Shown: positions 36,557 through 47,811, numbered from the stretch's first letter. The stretch: DNA of 64,000 nucleotides from Enoplosus armatus (GCF_043641665.1 NC_092192.1:22049978-22113977); one strand, 5' to 3'. Translations and numbers: made by a program. The notes: generated from the letters alone by a model not told the origin.

Positions 36557-39344
36557 GTAAAGTTATGATCGGGGTTCATTATTGTTCGCCATGTCACTTC
36601 AACCGGCCACTGTCAAGGGTCCTATGTTGTGACGTTTTGTTTGTGGTGGACATTCACTCGCTGGCTCAATATGCATTTAAGGAATCTTTTGGAGAGTGAA
36701 GCATATAGTAGCTGCAGTATGAAAGTAACAAAAAAATATGTCCAGTGTTAAAAACAACATACTTGTCTTCGTAAATTCAAATATGCACAACTTCATCGTG
36801 TGTTTTTAACATCATTTCTAGTGGTCATTGCATGTTACAAGCTTGGTGATTTGGTTCACATGGTCAGCATGGACGCTGAACGCACACAAACCTCGAGTAT
36901 AAAAGCAACATTAAAACAGACAGCAGTGGCAATACATACTGAAAGAGCAGTCCAACTGAGGCAATAGAAGACAGCATCAGTAAGAGTTCCGCCCCGGGGG
37001 GGAGATTGGCCCGTCCGTTTCTGTCTTTAAATTGCTGAGGTGGGTAAAATGATGTTTTATTGCGGAGGGATAACTCATGAATCATCAGAGAAGTTCTAAA
37101 AGAAGCGCACGAGTCCCAAAGTCGAGATAATATTGTTCGGCTTCAACGTCCTGAAGTTTATTGACTCGAGCAGGCCCTCTCTGTAGTAGTCTGTAGTTCC
37201 TTAAATCAGGGTTAGCTCAGTCTTCTTCTGGTTCACGTTCCTCACGTAGCGTTAGACAGCATACAGGGAAATCCCTTTCAGCCATTCCCGCCGTAAGTAA
37301 ATGTCCTGGCAATTTCACATGCTGTAATCATGTCTTAATGAGCGCAGTCACTTTTATTTAAGGCGTGACAGCAATCTCACTGGGTCGGGCTTCAAACTTG
37401 GCAAAAATCTGAATCATGCCTTGAGAAGAATGTAAACGCTGCAGAACAGGGTTAAATAAGTGCAGAGAGAGAGAGATCTCATGCTTGTTTGCCTAATTAA
37501 GCTCACTGTAATAAATTGATGTGTTTATTATCATCTCCTTCGCTCAATAATAATAAAATCAGTTTAATAAACTTCGAAAAGGCAGGTTTTAAGTTTTATG
37601 ATCATCTCATGTCAGATTAGTCTATAAAAAACATTTTTATGGAGAAAAACAACCACAGTAATAATCACACCAGCTTCCCCTCCTTCACATGTCAAACATA
37701 GCTTTACATACAGCAGGTGAATCCCAGCTTGTGTTGTGCTCTGTCAGACTTGGGCAGCAGTATTCTCTAATGAACTGTGAAAGTGATGAGAAAATGTATC
37801 AGGAGATTCACCAGAGAGAAGAGAAGGGAGAGTGTCCCTGACGATGGCGAGTCCGTCGGTGATGCAGCCTGTGAGAGAACAGAAAATCACATCATAAAGC
37901 TGTTCAAGTTGGTGCTGTTTTCTGCCAAATATCGGGCAGGCACGTAGCTCTTTCTGTAACACGTCATGTCTGAACAAAGCGGCAAAAGCCACCAATCACA
38001 AAAACACGACGTTAAAAGCTAGTAAAGTTATTTTATGTCCAAACATGAAGCTTTAAGTAAGAGTGTTATGTGATGAGTTTTTAGTCAGACAGACACACAG
38101 GCATCTCCTGAAGATCCATGGTGTACACACCAGGGTGCAGATCGGCATGGGCTCCAACGCAAGTCCATTCAAATGAAAACACTTTGCACGACTCCTTCGT
38201 TTGAATCAACTTTGAAGCAAACAAACTCTGTAACGGAAAGCGTATCACTATTTTTGTGCGATGGATCTGCAGAAATGTCAGTCAGCGGGCGCATTTTTCC
38301 CTCCGTTGCCACAAGCGATGACATTTCCACTGTTGATTCTTCGAAGCGGAGGCAATGCACTTGTCCATTCTGCTTACCCATAAAGTGCCCCACAGCCACC
38401 AAAGCTCGAAGTTAAGTTAGGCCTATGATGCACATACACAATGCATCATATTACGTCAACGTCCGCTTCGATGCACTGTTTTTTGAAGGGGACCGAGTAG
38501 ACAGGGATGAGCCCAGCGCTCATGCATATGTGCAATATAGCTGAACAAAGGTGGGGGGGGGGGCAGTTCTCTTATTACTGGTGTTGCCATTTCATGCCGG
38601 CTAAAATATCATTAAATTATGACAAGATAAAAATAGCAAATGGTCTTTCCAGCATATACTGTAAGTTCCTTTCAAAAACAGTTATGTCTACCCTTTGGAA
38701 ATTGTAAATAAGGACATGAAGGACGGTGATATTCGATATTTTCCAGTGTTGCTGTATAGTTAAAAAATGAAGCTAACGCCCTTAACATGAATATTTGGAA
38801 GAAGAAGAAAAAATGTAACCCTTGAGTAATGAATTTATTTCCTCAAAAATCTCCACAAGGGACAGGGAGGGTCACAGACTGTGGGCTGTTTCATTTGTCT
38901 CAAAGAGCTAACCTGAAAATGTGGCTAAACATGCTTGAGTTATCTAAAGACATATTTGTGGTGTTCACTTCTTATAAGAGATCGCTTAAAATGAAGGACT
39001 GGATTTGTAATGAACAAAAGGGAAATACTTGTCTAGAGCAGACCAGATGTGCGTGAAGCTGCTGCTTTGGCTCTAGATCCTGTTCATCTGGAGGCTGCTT
39101 CACCACCTCTCAGGTCTGCAGTATCATCAGGGTAGGGACGGGGTTCAGTAGCATTTCATCGACTTTATCAATTTGATCCATGTCCCATGTCCCGAATCTG
39201 CTTATCGAATCTGAATCCTTTTAAATCCCTTGTCAAATCTTTTTAGGTGGTATGTTTGGTGGGGAATGAAGACTTCTTGTACTGTTTTGATTTCCCTCAG
39301 CATCATACCTAAACCACATTCAATAAGGGATTTGTTGGCTGTAG

Positions 39345-39605
39345 AGCTTAAAGGCAGAATAAGTAGGATTTGTTGGTTGCCCCCTCCCCCCCCCCCCCCC
39401 CCCTCGGCTTGTAGTTTCCTCTTGGATGTGTGCTTATGATCTGGCGCCTGGTTGCTATGAGTCCCGCCCTCACACCCTGCTGTTATTGGCTGGGGGCTAC
39501 GCTGTCGCCCAGAAACGGCCTGAACACACCAAAATAAGAATATGCAGGCAGAGGGCAGGGTCTCTGCAGATACATACTGATGATTAAGAAAGTGAAATCC
39601 TACTC
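39345..39605 (+). repeat. Teleost dispersed repeat with C18 tract
   Basis: aaaggcagaataagtaggat, then poly-C (39386-39403), then ggcgcctggttgctatgagt, ccctgctgttattggctggg and finally agaaagtgaaatcctactca ttc. The start (aataagtaggatt) and the end (aatcctactcatt) are near inverse. I recall this module from other fish, but the class is unknown. Confidence 0.5.
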
Positions 39606-40244
39606 ATTCATGTCTGTCAAACAAGGTGTTTTTCCAACTTGGAAGTAGATCCAAAATGGAACCGGCTATCGGAACCAAACCCTGCATCAGGGAGAGAAAT
39701 GATACGAGGCTCAGGCAATCAGTAATGCCCTCAAATTGTGTTTCAAATTGCTCGCAGAGACCGTAGATCAGCCCGCCAATCAACAGGGCTTGGCCCAGTT
39801 TGACCCGAGGCCACGGGCTTTGAGTTCTTGAGCTTTTTCTGTCCACAGAAAGGGCTTATACTACCACAGCATTGATATATTGTGACTGGAGAAGGGTATT
39901 TTTTTTAAGGAATTGGGTAGAAAAATTGAGAAATAAAATTCCTCATAAGACTTTCCAGTCTAAGTGCCTTCAGACAGGACAGGTGACGCGGATTCTGTTG
40001 CCCCCTGGCAGTTTCATTTTTTAATGACTGTTATTACTGCGGACTAAGTGGCAAAGTTTGATAAATGATTGCCTTTGACGTCTGTTTCCCCCCTCGTGTT
40101 TCGGGTCACGGCAGCATTAACAGCTTTCTGAAATTCTGACTTTTAAAAGCAGAATTCCGCACTGTTCAAAATCCCAAATCTTCTTAATATTCTTGCTAGT
40201 TTTTATCATATAGCCCACCTCTGCTCGTTGCATTCTTACAGTCT

Positions 40245-40400
40245 GATTTGGAACGGGCAACGGAGGGAGCAAAGGCGAGGAATGCAAAATATCCGTTGCC
40301 TTGACTACTGCAAGTGGCTGGTCACCAGTCAGCAGACCCAAATCTCAGGACTGGCTTAAAACTCATCCCAGATCCCTCTCTCCAAATAAAAACATTTGTC
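40245..40400 (-). repeat. Dispersed repeat family E, copy 1 (minus)
   Basis: The minus strand reads tatttggagag, then ctgagatttgggtctgctga, ctggtgaccagccact, then gcagtagtcaaggcaacgga, tattttgcattcctcg and ctccctcc. The plus strand at 44925-45055 has the same order of blocks. In translation both give VVKATDILHS, which is how the pair was noticed. Confidence 0.65.
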
Positions 40401-40765
40401 TGCTGTAGAAAAGGGATCTTGGACTATTGAAACTGCAGACAGAGCTACAGTACATGACATGTTCTGCTAAACACAGCACTGGATAAACTACAGTGTGCCC
40501 TTTTGTTTAATACTGACAATATAATATTGCATTCCACCAATTTTACACATAAAGGTCAGTTTGCTGATCACGAGGAGCACTTCTCAGCATGTGAAAACAG
40601 CTGTGTAATGTATTGTGCGACTCTGGAGGTAGCTTTCCAAAGGCTGAAAAATCAACCTTGGTGATGTCATCAGGGTTATCTCAGTTAAGGTCCTCAAATT
40701 TCAATTATAGTCAGCGATGGGTCTTAAAAGTTGATACTAGAATATTATTATTATTAGAATATTAT

Positions 40766-41083
40766 TATTGATTCTGAGCTTTCGTTCAACCTCCACATTA
40801 ATGCCATTATAGAAAATGAAAACCAAGGTCTGGACATTCTTTATAGGTCCAAAATTGTTTTTCTGTTCATGTCAGAAAAGAACTTGTCATCCCATTGTTG
40901 CTACCCATTTTGGATTATGCTTATATTGTGTATTATAATACTACTAAGTCCCATCTTTTACCTTTAAATGTTATTTCCAATAGTCTGTGTAGATTTGTTT
41001 TGAAATGCCCGTTTCAAATCAGTCTTTGTGACATGTATAAGACTCTTAACTATATCAACTACATGCTTCTAGTTCCGCTGTGA
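40766..41083 (+). pseudogene. Non-LTR reverse transcriptase C-terminal relic
   Basis: One frame reads DSELSFNLHINAIIENENQG, LDILYRSKIVF. After a frameshift near 40883 another reads LPILDYAYIVYYNTTKS, then PLNVISNSLCRFVLKC and DMYKTLNYI. This matches the conserved post-RT region of Jockey-like LINEs (LSF-x-HI...LP-x-LDYGD-x-Y...), where a thumb/connection segment precedes the end of the ORF. It is on the same strand as the host gene, short and frame-broken, so it is a fossil. Confidence 0.55.
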
Positions 41084-42623
41084 AAATAGTTGCATAATGT
41101 CTTCTGAGAAAATAACCCTGATGATGTAATAGTGATGTCGCCAGGCTTTCAGCTTTATCAGAAAATTTGCAATGCAAGCTTGAGGTGTGGACTTTGAAAT
41201 ATATGGGTGTCTAACTAAAGACACTATCATACTGAATTATGGGAAACGTAGGATCCAGGGTTTTGGGGGGCATGCCCCATACTAGGGAAGCAAGGGTACA
41301 TGAAGCGGTCTCGGCCTCTGCGGCTTCGATTTTGCAGATTCTTTTTTTTTTCTCATAAGCGTTCTAACTTTATGGAAGTGCAATACTAAATTGCAGGAGT
41401 ACTCCTTTAACGTTCCCTTTGATTGGGAGAATTTACTGTTATACATCAATTCCATTACCTTTTTGTGTTTTTCAAAACAAGCCTTTTTTTTTTCTTCATT
41501 TGTCATGTTCATGTCCATGTCCTTTATATGAACCACCCAACAGGTAAAATACAAAATTAATTACAATAACAAAGTACAATACAAAATTGCTGTACATCTT
41601 TAATATTGCAATGCTAATATGTTTTGATATAGCCCTTTAGGTCATAACCTGAAAATGCTACTTCATGCCAGACTTGATGCATAACCCCATTTAAATGGAT
41701 ACTTCTCGCAGGATATAGCGCCAAGTTGAAGCTAGTTCCAGAAACAGAGACAGGGGGGGCTGTAGCGTAGTTCTCCAGCGATCCACACATACACGCTCCA
41801 GATCTCACAATAGCGGAGCACCTTTTGGATGAGAAAAATAGAATTTTTGTAGTATGAATGGGCTGCTGGAAAATCTGCAGGCACTGTGCGTGACGCTCTG
41901 TCAAGCATGAACCGAGATCCCCCTTCGTCTGTTCCAACACAAAGCCTACAAGCTGGATGGTTTATCGTGGTTTTAGAAGTCTGAAATCTCGGCATCTGGC
42001 AAAGTTGTGGTTGGTATTGGTATCAATAAATCCCATCAACCTCACACTGACATATTCTAATGATTTTGTGCTATAGGACAGTAGCTAATAAGCAGAGGGA
42101 ATACATTTCCCTGTGTTTTCCAGCTACCTTTGAAGCCTGCAGAGTTACAGTTCCTCTGCAACCGACTCTTTCTGCTGTGAATCATGAATCAAGCTGTGCG
42201 CAGAGCATCATTTATATGAAAGTCAGAGCTACACGTCCGCTGGGATATGAGCAAAAAAGGGCAAGAAAATGTGGCACCGGCCAAACAATCTGTCGTCATC
42301 TTCATAGAAGCCTTGCATCATACATCAGTGACAGCATACATGTACGTCCATCCATGAATATTCTCAAATGCTCATCAGGCTGTGACTTGTGCCTTCTGAT
42401 GACTGAAGAGATGTGTTGAAATAGTCGAAATTGTCAGTACTAAGAAAACCAAAGCTTCATATGCATACGTATGAATCTTATTTTGAAATACGACTGAGAT
42501 GTTTGCTAAATCTACGTCTTTTTTTTCTACATTCTGAATTCTCCCAGACGACATGATGTCAGATCTCTTAGCCGGCCGACCTATAACCCGTCATTGACGT
42601 TTCCCTTCTCGCCATTCTCACAG

Positions 42624-42769
42624 TGACCTAAAGCGCAGAGTCAGTATTCTTATCGACGGTTCCCTCATCATTGCCCAAGTCAAGCCGGAGGATGCTGGGA
42701 CATACACCTGTGCTCCCAGCAACAGCCTGGGCCGACCACCGACTGCCTCTGCCTACCTAACAGTGCAAT
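42624..42769 (+). CDS. igsf9b: igsf9b exon: second half of Ig3
   Basis: The acceptor is tctcacag (42616-42623) and the donor gtgagt at 42770. It reads DLKRRVSILIDGSLIIAQV, then KPEDAGTYTCAPSNSLGRPP with the D-A-G-x-Y-x-C motif and second cysteine, then TASAYLTVQ plus one base. No ORF of 60 or more codons starting with ATG covers it, because it is short and enters from a splice junction. It was found by searching for the second half of Ig3. Confidence 0.95.
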
Positions 42770-44746
42770 GTGAGTGTCCTACATCTTTTTTTTTTTTTTT
42801 TTACACACTTTTCATTTGTTATATGTGCTAAACGTTAGAGTCTCTTCTGGTACATTATATACTAATAACTAAATAAGCTATAAAAAAAAAAAAGAAAGCT
42901 AAAACACATCTTTTATGAAGAGTTAAAGACTTTATGAAGAAATTATGAAGACTATAATGTCCATTAATCTGCTTCATCAGGACTCTGTGGGTGGAGCTTG
43001 ATCACATTTGATTTACAGTGACCAAACAACCCTCCGGCTTTCATCAGATTGTTGATTCAAATGTTGCTACTTCATGATTGGTGCATGGACGTTTGTGACA
43101 TCCCCTTTGTCCATCGGAGCCCCACCGGCTTCTAAACAGTGAGAAAAGGACAGACGAAAGCACAAACACAGAAAGTCAGGTCACATGAGACAAGAAAAGG
43201 TGTTGTCACTTTGGTAGAAACCAGTGTGTTCATATAGGATTCCATCACTCATAGATAAAGAAAGAAGTTGATGAAGAAAGTACCTTATTAGCGACTTTAT
43301 ATATATATAAATGATATAAGTAAATAAACCACACGACTGCGGAACAGGGACAATTTATGTCATGTTATATTCTCACCAGTTGTATCATTACATACAACAG
43401 TATTAGTACAACTATGGAAATGCATTTAAATATAATGGTGTCTACAATTTACAGTATATCATAATGTAATGTACATAAAATACAGCGACTTTGCTCAATA
43501 TTTTCTAGGATGGTGATGAAGGTTTATATCTGATTACCTTTAACCAACAAGATATTGTATTTCAGTTGTGCTATGTACCAATAAAGAATGTCAAAACTTA
43601 GCGATACTCTCTGAAGGCAAATAGCTAATCCTGCATCCTTTGAAAGACGTAATGATATCGTCTCTGAAAAAGTAGTGCGCGAGCGGCACATGAAGCGGTC
43701 AGTCTGGTCCATCCACACCCACTCTGTCGCCATAACCAGCTGACTGTCATCAGAAATGTGCCGGGGGGAAAAAATAGCTTTCAGTCGGGCTTAATGAGGA
43801 GTATACAAGAAGAAAACAAGAGTTGTTTTTATTTATTGATTCAGTCTCTTTAATAGGCATGCAGTGAAACCAGAAAGCTCATAGCCTCTCAGTCATTGCC
43901 GATACCGTTTAATAGTTCACAGCAACACAACGGATTTGTGAGATTGAAACAGCTGCCTGTGGAGAAAAGTCTTCAAAAGCGCACCAGAGGAAAAAAGAAA
44001 AAATCTATTAAAATTCTTTCTATTCTGTGAGACGGGCGAGTGACAGACATAAAAAAAACTGCTTTCTGTGTGGATTGGCATTTGCAGAAAAAAGATCAGC
44101 TTCTTGATTATCAGTATAAGTATGATTGCTTCCAATGCCCCATAAAGTCATGAGCATGCTTTCATGCAGCCTGCCTCCCATGCCAGCAAACATACAATAG
44201 TTAGACTCCAAAGTTAGACAGGTCCCAATGAGCACTCATCACAAGGCTTCTGTTGAAGAAAGTAGGACGTACTGTAGCATTTAAAACGTCTTAATGTGGC
44301 GTTTGGGTATATATATATATATATATACGCTTTCTATGTTAAACGTAAAGTAGCTCAACAGTGCAGTTTGAGATGACTAATCCTTATCACTGTACATTGT
44401 TGAGGAGGGACCCCAGTTCTAACTTGAGCCTTATCTCCAAATGGGGTGGAAGAAGAGCTTCTGGTCTGTAGCAGAGGCTGCATGTCCGCAAACCACCTAG
44501 TTTCGTGTGGAAAATGCGCTCGGCGCGCCCTCTGCGCTGTGGAATCGATTTGGACACTCCACCAGTCTCCAGGCTAACTCAGTTCCGCCTCTCAGCCAAA
44601 CACCTAATCCTACCCAAACACCACATTCACTTTCTCACATACACTTTTTCCATTTTGCGTTTGCTTTCTGCCTCTCCCTCCCTCCTGCGTCCTCTCTCTC
44701 TCTCTCTCTCTCTCTCCCCTGCCTCTCCCTCTTCATTTGTACTCAT

Positions 44747-44753
<7 letters not shown>

Positions 44754-44782
<29 letters not shown>
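44754..44782 (+). repeat. (AT)n microsatellite
   Basis: About 14 AT units following a CT-rich stretch. A shorter AT run lies at 44308-44327. Confidence 0.9.
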
Positions 44783-44785
<3 letters not shown>

Positions 44786-44924
44786 TACGCACACCAACAC
44801 ATCTCTATCTCTCCCTCCCTCTGTCTTCATCATGGGTTGCCGCCTCCTTATTCTCTCCTCCCATAACACACTCACGCAGTCCCTCCGAGCTCTGGAAAGA
44901 CGACGCCTTGGCGAATTTGTCACA

Positions 44925-45055
44925 TCTGGCTCGTATTTGGAGCAGGCAGGACGAGCTCTGAGATGTTTGAGCCTCGCCGACCGGTCAACCGGCCACTGGG
45001 CAGTAGTCAAGGCAACAGACATTTTGCATTCCCTCGCTCTCATTGCCTCCTTTTG
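44925..45055 (+). repeat. Dispersed repeat family E, copy 2 (plus)
   Basis: It contains ctcgtatttggagcaggcag, ctctgagatgtttgagcc, ggtcaaccggccactgg, then gcagtagtcaaggcaacaga and cattttgcattccctcg. It is the inverted partner of 40245-40400, with the Ig3b exon lying between the two. Confidence 0.65.
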
Positions 45056-45069
45056 ATGGCTGTACATTA

Positions 45070-45072
<3 letters not shown>

Positions 45073-45111
<39 letters not shown>
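45073..45111 (+). repeat. (GT)n microsatellite
   Basis: A pure GT run of about 19 units between the family E copy and the pyrimidine-rich block. Confidence 0.95.
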
Positions 45112-45113
<2 letters not shown>

Positions 45114-45179
45114 CGGACAGAGGCAGGCAACACCAGTTGTGAGGGAGGGGGGCGGGGGGTGAGAAGTGAGAGAGGGGGA

Positions 45180-46020
45180 TTACATCATTGCTGTAAGACC
45201 AGGGACTTTTCTCTGTCAGACTGCAGAGGGCTCTCTCTGTCTTTCTGTCCTATTCTTTCCTCTTATTTGCGTCCTTCCCTTTTGTTCCCTCTTCCCGTCT
45301 TCATCCCTTCCTCTCAATCCTCCACGCTCACCCTTCCACATTTGTTTCATGCCCCCCTTTTTTTCCTCCCCTCTGCCTCCTCCTCTGTTTAAACCTCTCT
45401 CCCACAGCCTGCCTCTCTCCCTGTCCTCCCTCTGTATTTCTCCCTGAAACGCCTGCCAGTGAATAACTTCCCTAAAGCATCTTGCAGTGGGAACCAGCGT
45501 GTCGTGAGCGATAGCGCTGTCTGAGGGCTATATTTAGAAACCTGGCTGATATTCTCGTCTGTGGTGCCGGTGGCGGCGCTCCTCCGGGCTCTTTGTGGCG
45601 GAGCGGGCCAGCGGTTAGGACTTTGGAGGACAGCAGTTGTAGTGCAAAGTTGTTCTGGCGACGGCGCGGCCAACCGACCTCTCCCTGTGCTTCAACCCCC
45701 CGCCCCCCCCCCCGCCATCTCACCCTCTCACTCTCTCGTCTCCTCTCCTTTGCGACGCCTCTTGCCTGCTTCGTCGTGTTCGCAGTCACGCCGCCTCTCT
45801 CCTCCGCCAGCTCCTCTCTGCCTTACGTCATCCAGTCACCATCTCTCTCTCACCTGTCCTCTTTCCCACGCTCGTGCTCAGCCTCGCTCGTCCTTCCTCT
45901 CTGTCTCTTCGCTGATAGCGCTCACTCCTCCTCTTCGCCCCTCCTCCTCCTCCTCCTCTCACTCACTCCATTTCTCCTCCTTATCAACCAGTGTCTACTT
46001 TGAAGCGCTCCTCCTTAACC
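45180..46020 (+). repeat. Pyrimidine-rich low-complexity block with CpG-rich core
   Basis: The plus strand is dominated by ctcc, cctc and tctctc motifs for about 840 bases. A core at about 45550-45690 is G/C-rich with many CpG (ggtggcggcgctcctccggg, ggcggagcgggccagcgg, gacggcgcggcc). Long open frames here reflect composition and not genes. The core could be a small CpG island or alternative promoter. Confidence 0.6.
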
Positions 46021-46720
46021 TCATTTAGGCACCACGCTGTTCTCTCCCCTCTTCAGAATTCTGGATTTAGGAAGGGGAAGTTTTAGCTTCTCCTCTCCCC
46101 GCCAACCCCCTCCTTTCCCTCCTCTTAGCCCCCTTTGCTCTACCAGATGGACTTTCTTTCTTGTGTGCCCGCCTTTGCCCAAAGGGTATAGCTCGACCAT
46201 ACTAAATCCCAATTATATAAAACAGAGAGAAGAATGTGAAAGGATAGCCACTAATGTGGGGCAAATGTGGTAATAAAACTCAAACATATCAGAGCTGATG
46301 TGATAGAGGTGAGGCGGGTCAGGGATGGTGTGATGTAATGTGATTTTTATGTACTGTCTATAAAGAATGTGACAGTTTAATTTGGTCTAAACATAACGGG
46401 ACATGGCATAGCTACATGGGGCAACACAGATTTTGTAATAAGAAAAATTCTATTGGACGTATTTGTTAAATGGTCCCTGGGTGCTACATTGAGAGTCAGG
46501 ATGTAGGATGTACACATGTCACGTGCACAATGCTGTTCATTAAAACCCGTGTGCATGCTGTGTTCATTGTTGAACAATATACCCTCTGCAAGCTTACGCA
46601 AATGCTGCTCTGAGACCAGCCAAAGTGGTACGATTTCCCAATCTTCTCCACACAGCTATTGCAATCACCAGGCGCCGGGTTTCCCAAACTACAAAGAGAT
46701 GTTTTAATCAGTCAAGTTTT

Positions 46721-46744
46721 CTCTCTCTCTCTCTCTCTCTCTCT
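46721..46744 (+). repeat. (CT)12 tract in the acceptor of the Ig4a exon
   Basis: Pure CT, ending nine bases before the exon start, so it serves as the polypyrimidine tract. Length change by slippage would alter tract strength directly. Confidence 0.95.
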
Positions 46745-46753
46745 GTGATCCAG

Positions 46754-46896
46754 ATCCTGCCCGTGTGGTAAAAATGCCATCTGTCATCTACGTGGCCATT
46801 GGTCTGCCCGGCTTCATCCGCTGTCCTGTAGATGCCAACCCCCCTGTAACTCTGGTTAAGTGGAAGAAAGACGGCCTCCCTCTCCGGATAGAAAAG
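46754..46896 (+). CDS. igsf9b: igsf9b exon: first half of Ig4
   Basis: The acceptor is gatccag (46747-46753) preceded by a pure (CT)12 tract; the donor is gtgagc at 46897. It reads YPARVVKMPSVIYVAIG, then LPGFIRCPVDANPPVTLVKW with the first Ig4 cysteine and core tryptophan, then KKDGLPLRIEK. Phase is one plus two at the left and a complete codon at the right. Close match to IGSF9B. Confidence 0.95.
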
Positions 46897-47670
46897 GTGA
46901 GCTGGAGCGGTGCTGCAGCTTTGGTTCCGCTCTGCAACTGCAAACGAGTGTGTCGTGTCTTTGGCGGACGCTTCGAGTGATTCCATGTTTCACGTCAGCC
47001 TTTCGTTCTCAGTGTGCTTCCCTACGGAAGCCCTGAGAGGCAAGTAAGAAAAACATTCTTATCCAAGTTGCCAAAAAGTTTGGCCAATTTTTTTGCTATA
47101 GTCTAATGTTGTTGTTTTTTTTTTTAATAAAGTTTTTTGGCAGGTGAACTTTTTTTTTTTCCTGGATCAGATGTTTGTTGTTATAATACTCATTTTGGCC
47201 ATGTTCCAAATAGGACAAAAATGTTTTCCTCCAAGTGGGTTTTGTCCATGCACTGTAAACACAAGGTACATACTGTATATGCAAGCTATTAGCACTGATT
47301 AACATACATTTCTAGCTTGCTAGCACACAGTATACAGTATGTACCTCGCGTTTAGGATTTCTTTTCACCTGCCAAAACTCACCTGTTTTTGAAAAAGAAA
47401 AAAAAAATTAAGTAAAAAGATTATCCTGGCAAAACCTGTCTTTTTGCTTCCACCTGTTCTGAAGTCATAAACAAAGGAGGGAAAACAATTTAGATCACCA
47501 GAACGTTTTTTTTTCTCTCACTTGCCTCTCAGGGCTTCCGTACTTCTCTGTCTCTTATTTGAGCGAAAGATTCATCTGCCCAGGGTTATTGACAGGATGT
47601 TGTGATTGATATTATCTATGACAATACATTACTCTTCCTTACACACAGTCCATGACTTCTCCATCCACAG
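46897..47670 (+). other. Intron splitting Ig4, mostly a MITE
   Basis: The intron is 774 bp, and about 530 bp of it is the inverted-repeat element described separately. Apart from the first 120 and last 125 bases, the intron is this insertion. Confidence 0.8.
47018..47546. mobile_element. Palindromic MITE-like element
   Basis: The left end, tacggaagccctgagaggca agt (47026-47048), is matched in reverse complement by acttgcctctcagggcttcc gta (47520-47542), 23 bp without mismatch. A second inverted match lies near the middle: ggtacatactgtata (47262-47276) against tatacagtatgtacc (47330-47344). Internal ttttggcaggtgaa motifs occur in both arms. There is no open frame. This is a non-autonomous DNA transposon shape; no clear target duplication could be read, so the superfamily is open. 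Confidence 0.7.
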
Positions 47671-47811
47671 TACCCTGGTTGGAGCCAAATGGACGATGGG
47701 AGCATCCGTGTGGCAGAGGTGACGGAGGACTCTCTCGGCACCTATACCTGCATGCCTTACAATGCCCTGGGTTCCATGGGATGGTCCCCTCCCGCTCCCC
47801 TGGTGCTAAAG
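47671..47811 (+). CDS. igsf9b: igsf9b exon: second half of Ig4
   Basis: The acceptor is catccacag (47662-47670). The donor is gtgcac at 47812, which is canonical GT but otherwise weak. It reads YPGWSQMDDGSIRVAEV, then TEDSLGTYTCMPYNALG with the second Ig4 cysteine, then WSPPAPLVLK. It is separated from the next exon by an intron of only 85 bp. If that intron were retained, translation would stop at a taa nine codons in. Confidence 0.95.

Larger units (their letters stand above)
36557..42623 (+). other. Intron splitting Ig3, 6.1 kb
   Basis: It holds poly-G at 38553-38563, a repeat with an 18-C tract (39345-39605), family E copy 1 on the minus strand (40245-40400), a LINE reverse-transcriptase relic (40766-41083) flanked by opposed 18-bp matches, and several further repeat-like blocks around 41210-42030 that I could not classify. 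The stretch 36560-38150 shows nothing recognisable. Confidence 0.8.
42770..46753 (+). other. Intron between Ig3 and Ig4, 4.0 kb
   Basis: It holds AT runs at 44308-44327 and 44754-44782, CT at 44692-44716, family E copy 2 (44925-45055), GT at 45073-45111, a long pyrimidine-rich block with a CpG-rich core (45180-46020), and a (CT)12 tract that forms the acceptor of the next exon. 42820-44300 is AT-rich with nothing recognisable. Confidence 0.8.

Noticed and set aside
38173..38415. An 80-codon frame ending CPFCLPIKCPTATKARS
   Set aside because: The Cys-rich end looks zinc-finger-like, but spacing does not fit a known finger and there is no support from splice sites or neighbours.
42060..42419. 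A 119-codon frame on the plus strand
   Set aside because: No homology recognised, it lies in an intron, and the neighbouring sequence is repeat-like. Probably chance.
45561..46028. Overlapping frames of 136-155 codons rich in Ser, Pro and Leu
   Set aside because: They lie in a pyrimidine-rich block where stops are scarce by composition. There is no conserved motif and more than one frame is open at once.
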